This document shows positions 14,911 through 20,317 of a DNA stretch of 20,317 nt, one piece after another (the first letter of the stretch is position 1; each line of letters starts with the position of its first letter). The stretch is from an uncultured Clostridium sp. Lineage in GTDB: Bacteria; Bacillota_A; Clostridia; Lachnospirales; Lachnospiraceae. The notes under the pieces were generated by a model that saw nothing but the letters and a program-made list of their open reading frames with translations, was not told where the DNA came from and made no database searches. The DNA lies in contig CAMWKN010000002.1 in assembly GCA_947174825.1 (NCBI GenBank), positions 1 to 20,317 on the forward strand, in the 5' to 3' direction. A program made the translations under genes and the position numbers.

Positions 14911-17900
14911 ATGCAGTATACATTAAAAGATGTCAATAATATTGAATCATTGCTTAGATACTGTAATGATAGTTTGAAGTGGAATATTGACGAAGATTAT
15001 TTTGATGATATTGATGAGTTGACATATGATTTCGATGCATCAGATTTGGGGATTCGCGAGGAAGAATTTGCAAGGATTAATGCTTTAAAGCAAATAAGAC
15101 CATTCAATGATAACCAAGAATGGGCAGTGTTTCTTGTTGATTTTGAAAGTAAAACATTGGAAGTAACTGCATTGAGAAAGATACTGAGTGCTTTAGTGCC
15201 GAAGAAATCTAACAAGGATCATGCTACTTGGGCATGTGATCATATTTTCTTTATGTGCCTATGGGGAGATTATGCCTTCAGAACGATAGGATTTTCTATT
15301 TTTGAAGAACAGATAGCAGCACTTCCTGTATTAAAAATTGTCTATTGTACTCCTTCAATAGAGAGTAGACAGGGGATAGAAAATTTCGAAAGCAGAATTT
15401 CGTTTCTAGAATGTAATACAAATGAAAATTTTATTGATAGACTTTCGGTATGGAATAAAGCGTTACAGCAGAAAAATTTTGCAATACGTTCATCACAGCA
15501 ACTCACAGAAGTATTGGCACAAAAAGCACTTGAAATATCTGACTCTTTAAGCAGACAATATAATGTTGAGAACGAATCCGGAAAAGTACACATGCTATTT
15601 TATAGGTTTAAAAATGCATTAAACATTGAGTTTTCGGAAAAGGAATTTATGGGAATGTATGCCCAAACCTTAGTATACGGGTTGTTTTCAGCAAGATGTA
15701 TGAATCCCGATAGTGATGATTTTTGTATGGAAACTGCTATTGCAAGCATTCCATCTACAAATCCTTTATTACAAGATTTGCTTAAAGAATTCTGTTCCCA
15801 AAACAATCCGATCGATTTTGATGAATTAGATATCCTAGAGTTGATTGATTCTTTGAAGAACATAAATATAAAAGCCATTATGGAGGATTTCAATAGACAA
15901 ACGGGTTACGGAAAAGAAGATCCTGTAATTTACTTTTATGAAAAGTTTCTTGATATTTTTGAAAAAGAGCAAAAGAAAAGGTGCGGAGTATATTATACAC
16001 CAGCCTCAGTTGTTGATTTTATGGTTCGTTCACTAAATTATATATTAAAAGAAGAATTGGGGTATTCGGATGGATTTTTGGATGATCATATAGCGGTTTT
16101 TGATCCTGCAGTTGGAACAGGAACATTTCTAGATAGAATCATCATGGAAACCTATATTTCATTTAGTAAAATAACTGGTCTATCTGGCAATGCATTGAAA
16201 TTAGAGTGGGGAAAATATGTCTCAGAAACATTATTGAATAGAATATATGGATTTGAATTTATGATGGCACCTTATTCTGTTGCACACATGAAGTTAGCAA
16301 TGACTTTACAAGAACAGGGTTATTCTTTCCCTGACCAAAAGCGTCTACAAATATATCTTGCTAATTCGCTTATTTCAGGACAACAATTCATTTCTGGCAG
16401 CGATGACCCACTCGAAGAAGAAAGCTATAATGCGGAAAGAGTCCGTAGGGGAAATAATGTCAATGTTATAATTGGGAGTCCACCTTTTCATGTTGATAGT
16501 AAAAATCAAAATGAATGGATTATGGCTTTAATGGATGATTATAAGCGAGAGCCAAATAGTCAGGAACGTTTAAATGAGAGGAATTTCAAGTTAATCAACG
16601 ATGATTATGTTAAGTTTGTTCGTCTGGCTGAAGAAGTGATCAAAAACAAAGACGATGCGGTAATTGCTTATATAATGCCGTTTAGTTATGCTTCAAATTT
16701 AACTTTTAGAGGTATGCGTTGGGATTTGCTTAATCGGTTTACAGATATTTTTATTTTAAATTTACAGGGAAATGTTATGGGTCGTGATTTTGCTGAAACA
16801 GAGGAACGAGACGAAAATGTGTTTGATATTCAATTAGGCGTATGTATTTCCTTCTTTGTAAGAAAAAGTAGTTTATCAGGGAATCATGCCAGAATTCATT
16901 ACGCTGAGGTATCGGGGTCACGAGAAAGCAAGTATCGTTTTCTTTTACATACAAAATTTGAGAATATTGTTTGGCAGAATGTACAGCCAGTTTCGCCATA
17001 TTATTTTTTTAAACCAATTGATTTGTCACAAGCGGCAGAATATTCAGATGGAATCTCGCTTGCAGAACTATTCCCAAACTATTTGGGTGGCATAAAAACG
17101 CATGATGATGAAAATCTCGTTTCATTTAATGCATTTGAAACAGGATATGATTATCTTTATGATTATAGACCTTTTGACATTAGGCACATTAACTATGATA
17201 GGTCAAAGGTTAGCCGTGATCGTTATGATATTATGCAGCATATGATTGGACATGATAATTTAGCCATAGTTATCGACAGACAGGTTGTCACGGATAATTG
17301 GTCGCATATTCAAATAGTAAAGAACATGATTGACAATAGGCTTCACTATAGCAATAGAGGTATTCCTGTCCTTTGCCCGATGTTTATTTATGAAGGTGAA
17401 AAATATAATCCTAATATTAATAAAGAGTTGGTTTTGAGATTTGAAAATAATATCGGTTTAAAGTTTTCAGAGAGTTTAAATGATTCGGGAAATGCCTTTG
17501 ATATGATGGATTTGTTTGATTACGCATATGGTATATTAAACAGTCCATTGTATGTTGAGAAATATAATTCTTTGTTAAGAATTGATTTTCCTAGAATACC
17601 TATTCCGAATAATAGTACTGCATTTAAAAGAATAGTTGAGTTGGGAGGAACTTTGAGAAGACTGCATCTTTTTGAATTGCCTGTTAACAATACATTGGAT
17701 ATTTATTTTGCAGGTGAAGGAGATCGAATTGTGGGGAGCAGAAAACTTAAAGGTAACTCTCTTTATATTAACCGCACACAGTTTTTTGCGAATGTTACTG
17801 AAGATCTTTGGGATTTTTGTTTTGGAGGATATCATGGTCTGCAAAAATGGTTAAAAGACCGAAACGGCATGAAACTCACAGATGAGGATATCCAGCATGT

Positions 17901-17985
17901 AATAAGAGTATTCAATATATTTGCTATGACAATTTCTATCAAAAAAGATATTGATGACTATATGTGCAAATATAGTCTAATATAG
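14911..17985 (+). CDS. Type ISP-like N6-adenine methyltransferase with specificity domain
   Basis: A 1024-residue protein. Residues 1 to about 220 are an unassigned domain (FLVDFESKTL, RTIGFSIFEE). About 220-360 is a helical coupler with FMGMYAQTLVYGLFSARC and DPVIYFYEKFL. About 360-600 is a gamma-type N6-adenine methyltransferase: GVYYTPASVVDFMV, motif I DPAVGTGTFLDR (D398), motif IV GSPPF (523-526 SPPF rather than NPPY). The C-terminal part from about 740 matches the Type ISP specificity domain: YDYRPFDIRHINYD, SRDRYDIMQHMI, then IDRQVVTDNWSHIQIV. True Type ISP enzymes (LlaGI, LlaBIII) carry an Mrr nuclease and helicase on the same chain; both are absent here and are presumably supplied by the PLD-helicase gene. 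A strong AGGAGGAGAAT site precedes the ATG. It probably modifies adenine and sets target choice for the complex. Confidence 0.87.
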   Translation: MQYTLKDVNNIESLLRYCNDSLKWNIDEDYFDDIDELTYDFDASDLGIREEEFARINALKQIRPFNDNQEWAVFLVDFESKTLEVTALRKILSALVPKKSNKDHATWACDHIFFMCLWGDYAFRTIGFSIFEEQIAALPVLKIVYCTPSIESRQGIENFESRISFLECNTNENFIDRLSVWNKALQQKNFAIRSSQQLTEVLAQKALEISDSLSRQYNVENESGKVHMLFYRFKNALNIEFSEKEFMGMYAQTLVYGLFSARCMNPDSDDFCMETAIASIPSTNPLLQDLLKEFCSQNNPIDFDELDILELIDSLKNINIKAIMEDFNRQTGYGKEDPVIYFYEKFLDIFEKEQKKRCGVYYTPASVVDFMVRSLNYILKEELGYSDGFLDDHIAVFDPAVGTGTFLDRIIMETYISFSKITGLSGNALKLEWGKYVSETLLNRIYGFEFMMAPYSVAHMKLAMTLQEQGYSFPDQKRLQIYLANSLISGQQFISGSDDPLEEESYNAERVRRGNNVNVIIGSPPFHVDSKNQNEWIMALMDDYKREPNSQERLNERNFKLINDDYVKFVRLAEEVIKNKDDAVIAYIMPFSYASNLTFRGMRWDLLNRFTDIFILNLQGNVMGRDFAETEERDENVFDIQLGVCISFFVRKSSLSGNHARIHYAEVSGSRESKYRFLLHTKFENIVWQNVQPVSPYYFFKPIDLSQAAEYSDGISLAELFPNYLGGIKTHDDENLVSFNAFETGYDYLYDYRPFDIRHINYDRSKVSRDRYDIMQHMIGHDNLAIVIDRQVVTDNWSHIQIVKNMIDNRLHYSNRGIPVLCPMFIYEGEKYNPNINKELVLRFENNIGLKFSESLNDSGNAFDMMDLFDYAYGILNSPLYVEKYNSLLRIDFPRIPIPNNSTAFKRIVELGGTLRRLHLFELPVNNTLDIYFAGEGDRIVGSRKLKGNSLYINRTQFFANVTEDLWDFCFGGYHGLQKWLKDRNGMKLTDEDIQHVIRVFNIFAMTISIKKDIDDYMCKYSLI

Positions 17986-17987
17986 AC

Positions 17988-18101
17988 ATGGGTATTTATT
18001 GTGACTTGTTCAACAATGATGAACGAAGTAATAATAAGTATGTGATTTTCCATATGAAGAATTATGATATTGTTTTAAATAAAGAGACAAGACTATTCTA
18101 A
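17988..18101 (+). CDS. Possible 37-residue small ORF
   Basis: An ATG two bases after the preceding stop opens a 37-codon frame (MGIYCDLFNNDERSNNKYV..., ending KETRLF) to TAA at 18099-18101. No ribosome binding site is visible, no motif is recognised, and the length is within chance for AT-rich DNA. It is the only coding candidate in the 159-base gap; a weak -35/-10 pair (TTGTTT 18070, TATTCT 18094) for the next gene overlaps it. Kept as a low-confidence entry. Confidence 0.2.
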   Translation: MGIYCDLFNNDERSNNKYVIFHMKNYDIVLNKETRLF

Positions 18102-18162
18102 ATATAACTTTTTAACTATTAATCTGAAACATAAAATATGCGTAATGTACGAGGAATTCTAT

Positions 18163-19173
18163 ATGACCAAGCGGAAAATGATACAAAATAATTTAGTGAA
18201 AAATTCAATAGCTGCATATTTTGCTGCTATTGAAATTCATAACAAACCTAATATAACATATCGGTATGAAACAGTAACATTGTTGATGATGAATGCATGG
18301 GAGTTAGTGTTAAAAGCATATATCAAGAAATATATAAAAAACAAATCTATATTTACAGAGGATGGGCATACCATAAGTGCAGATAAGGCCTTAAGCTATG
18401 TGGCAGAGCATAGAAATGGTATAATGAAAAACTGTTTTACGGCTATACAACGCAATATTGAAGAAGTAGAGAAATATAGGAATCAAGTTACTCATTTTTA
18501 CTGCGATGAGTTAGAACCTTACATATTTATGCTTGTTGCTAGAATGGCGCTTAATTATGCTGATTTTATGAAAGAATTTTTCGATAAAGATATTATGGCT
18601 AATGAGGGACTGTTCATATTGCCGCTTGGATTTAAATTACCGTTTAAGCCTGAAGATTTTTTATCGAATAATGTAGCAAAATATGCTGCATCAGATGAGG
18701 CTGCTCAATTTATAAAAAGTATTGTTGATGTGATACAGGAATTAAATGACGAGGGAATTGATGACTCAATTGTTTTAGGATTTGATTTATATTTAGAAAG
18801 CGTTAAAAAGCAAACAAATCGGTCTATACTAGCTTCAATAACAGATGAAGAAGATGCAGATGTGAGTTTTACAAAAGTATCAAAAGTTAGTTTTTCTCCA
18901 GATTCCAATAATATTGTTAGCATGAGTGATGATGAATTTAGAAAAACATGGAAATATTCACATCAAGAAGTAGTAGAGTGGTGTAAAAATAATATTCCAA
19001 ACTTTAAACAGAGCAAGATATTTCTGGCTGCAAAAAAGTCAATATTAAATAACGAGAATTGTGTATATGAAAGAAGATTAGACAGTACGAATACAAAATC
19101 TGCATCGCAGAAATTTTATACAGAGTATGCTTTGGAAAAAATAAGAGAGTTTTATTTAAGTAATCAAGGATAA
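18163..19173 (+). CDS. DUF3644 family protein
   Basis: A 336-residue protein of the DUF3644 family. The N-terminal half carries the family pattern SIAAYFAAIEIHNKPNITYRYE, then a helix with MNAWELVLKAYIKKYI and, later, YRNQVTHFYCDELEPYIF, which resembles the RNxxxH-like arrangement of HEPN-type RNases (R, N, H spaced in a helix). A HEPN assignment is my reading, not established here. The C-terminal part (about 220-336) is rich in charged residues and unassigned. The frame is open from an ATG at 18145, but the ATG at 18163 is seven bases after GAGGA and is preferred. It follows the methyltransferase operon by 177 bases. DUF3644 genes are often found beside restriction and other defence genes; whether it is part of the system is not shown. 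Confidence 0.8.
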   Translation: MTKRKMIQNNLVKNSIAAYFAAIEIHNKPNITYRYETVTLLMMNAWELVLKAYIKKYIKNKSIFTEDGHTISADKALSYVAEHRNGIMKNCFTAIQRNIEEVEKYRNQVTHFYCDELEPYIFMLVARMALNYADFMKEFFDKDIMANEGLFILPLGFKLPFKPEDFLSNNVAKYAASDEAAQFIKSIVDVIQELNDEGIDDSIVLGFDLYLESVKKQTNRSILASITDEEDADVSFTKVSKVSFSPDSNNIVSMSDDEFRKTWKYSHQEVVEWCKNNIPNFKQSKIFLAAKKSILNNENCVYERRLDSTNTKSASQKFYTEYALEKIREFYLSNQG

Positions 19174-19350
19174 GTAGGGGATGAATTTAAACATTACTAA
19201 CAATTGATAAAGTGTATTATCTATAAAGCAAAATTACTCTAGTTAATAAACAAGTGGCTTAAGCTAGTTTTAGATTAGACTTGAGTTGAGACAAACTAAA
19301 TCAGTATTAACTCAGATGATGTTTGAAAGGATAAAAGGAATATAAGAAAA

Positions 19351-19809
19351 TTGAGAAATAAAGATATATATAATATTGCAACAACTTTTCGTGCTGCAAT
19401 AATGGATGCAAAATTTGATGGAAGATTTCATAGCAAGGACAGAATGAGTAATTTTCCAAGGGGATGTTGCGATGATTCATGCGATCTATTGGCGTACTAT
19501 CTATATACTGAATATAATATACACACGAGACAAGTAATTGGAACATATCGTGATAAAAATCCTTACAATACAACAAATCATGCATGGCTTGTAATGGATA
19601 ACAATACAATTGTTGATATTACTGGAGATCAATTTGCGGTTTTGGTGGGATTTAATGAAGAAGTGTATGTAGGAAAGAAAAATTCTTTTTACAAGAGATT
19701 AGAAAGAGAAAGAAAGCAGATTAGCGAAAATTATAATATTGTACACGATGCTCGATTGTGGAATGATTACAAAATTATAATGAGTTATATGTCAGAAAAG
19801 AATTTTTAA
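19351..19809 (+). CDS. Small protein with transglutaminase/papain-like Cys-His-Asp pattern
   Basis: A 152-residue protein of unrecognised family. The sequence FPRGCCDDSCDLLAYYL (C39, C40) is followed by VIGTY, then NHAWLVMD with H77, and IVDITGDQF with D89 and D93. This order Cys, His on a strand, Asp on the next strand is that of the transglutaminase/papain-like fold, so a thiol hydrolase or amide-cleaving enzyme is plausible. The start is uncertain: TTG at 19351 with AAAGGA about 11 bases upstream; the next in-frame ATG is at 19402, which would remove an N-terminal helix but not the motif. No signal peptide or membrane segment. It stands alone between DUF3644 and an AlbA_2 gene, 74 bases before the latter. 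The 177-base gap before it shows no structured element. Confidence 0.65.
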   Translation: MRNKDIYNIATTFRAAIMDAKFDGRFHSKDRMSNFPRGCCDDSCDLLAYYLYTEYNIHTRQVIGTYRDKNPYNTTNHAWLVMDNNTIVDITGDQFAVLVGFNEEVYVGKKNSFYKRLERERKQISENYNIVHDARLWNDYKIIMSYMSEKNF

Positions 19810-19883
19810 TAAGTAAAGAAAGATTATAGATTTAGAGTGCGTAGATAAGTCTTATGTTTAGTCGTTAAGGAGGAAGTTAGCCG

Positions 19884-20317
19884 ATGCAAATTGATCCAAA
19901 GAAATTAATTGGAGAAGCAACCGAATATGATAAAAAGCGTAGCGTTGAAAGAAAGAAGGTAAAGGATTGGCTGAAAAGTGTCAGCGCATTTGCTAACAGC
20001 TTTGGTGGCACTTTGATTTGGGGCATTACCAATGATGATGAAGTTGTCGGGCTAGAAGATGCAGAATCCGATGCGGAGTTTATAAGTGAGACAATCAAAA
20101 CGAAAATTGATTCTATTCCGAAAGTGAATTTACGTTTTCACATGGAAGACGATAAAAAATTGATTCTTCTTGATGTGTATGCAGGTAAAGAAACACCATA
20201 TTACTATGTGGGTGAGGGAAATATGACGGCTTATATTCGCTTAGGAAATGAAAGCGTTCCGGCGGATAATATTACTCTCAAGCGATTGGTTCTTCAGGGA
20301 ACAAATCGTTCTTATGA
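19884..20317 (+). CDS. AlbA_2 (Schlafen-type) domain protein, N-terminal part
   Basis: 144 codons open to the window edge, so the gene continues beyond it. The N-terminal domain reads KKVKDWLKSVSAFANSFGGTLIWGITND, matching the AlbA_2/Schlafen fold (helix, then the xNxxGGTLxxGI strand-turn). It is followed by YIRLGNESVPADNITLKRLV, the usual end of that domain. Such proteins typically carry a C-terminal ATP-binding or winged-helix part not seen here, and are called putative DNA- or RNA-binding regulators. Some are defence-linked. The start is well supported by AAGGAGGA at 19867-19874, nine bases before ATG. It is the last gene seen and the element's right end is not reached. Confidence 0.88.
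   Translation, partial: MQIDPKKLIGEATEYDKKRSVERKKVKDWLKSVSAFANSFGGTLIWGITNDDEVVGLEDAESDAEFISETIKTKIDSIPKVNLRFHMEDDKKLILLDVYAGKETPYYYVGEGNMTAYIRLGNESVPADNITLKRLVLQGTNRSY

Noticed and set aside
9452..17985. Canonical DISARM or BREX locus
   Set aside because: No drmA/drmB-type (DUF1998) genes, no PglZ phosphatase and no BrxC-type ATPase are present. The specificity domain points to Type ISP-like enzymes instead.
1..20317. tRNA or rRNA genes as an integration site
   Set aside because: No cloverleaf-like sequence or conserved rRNA segment was seen by eye near the integrase or elsewhere in the window.

Overview
The window looks like a chromosomal segment of a low-to-moderate GC Firmicute, most likely a gut Clostridia/Lachnospiraceae-type organism. 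The evidence is the end of fusA followed by tuf with strong AGGAGG-type ribosome binding sites, and an accessory region whose genes (tyrosine integrase, ParM/ParR-like pair, MobC/MobA, TnpV) are typical of integrative mobilizable elements in that group. This placement rests on recognising gene families, not on a database search.

Layout. (1) 1-1567 is core chromosome: the EF-G tail, a promoter, complete EF-Tu and a clear Rho-independent terminator. (2) 1621-2835, minus strand, is a zinc-ribbon protein of DUF6076 type. Whether it belongs to the host or to the element cannot be decided here. (3) 2880-8312 is the mobility module: a small excisionase-like HTH protein behind a promoter flanked by CAAGATAA repeats, a tyrosine integrase, an actin-like ParM with a probable ParR, an intergenic stretch full of inverted repeats that probably holds oriT, then overlapping mobC-mobA and a TnpV-like protein. 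(4) 8333-9018 is a divergent pair: a 56-residue ribbon-helix-helix protein (minus) and a small conserved-looking protein (plus). They share a control region with three TGACGGC repeats and two overlapping promoters. (5) 9452-17985 is an AT-rich restriction-modification/defence operon: a PLD-nuclease/SF2-helicase gene, two tandem paralogous C5-cytosine methyltransferases, and a 1024-residue protein that matches the coupler, N6-adenine methyltransferase and specificity domains of Type ISP enzymes. (6) 18163 to the end is an accessory tail: a DUF3644 protein, a small protein with a Cys-His-Asp pattern, and the start of an AlbA_2 (Schlafen-type) protein cut by the window edge.

The most interesting object is region 5. 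It looks like a Type ISP-like system taken apart: the nuclease and helicase, which Type ISP enzymes carry on the same chain as the methyltransferase, are on a separate PLD-helicase protein, and two cytosine methyltransferases are inserted between them. In this copy the helicase gene is broken by a single in-frame TAG (10391-10393) between the Walker A and DEAH motifs, while all three methyltransferases are open. As it stands the locus may methylate but not restrict. Neither the system's activity nor its novelty can be shown from sequence alone. The right end of the element is not seen.
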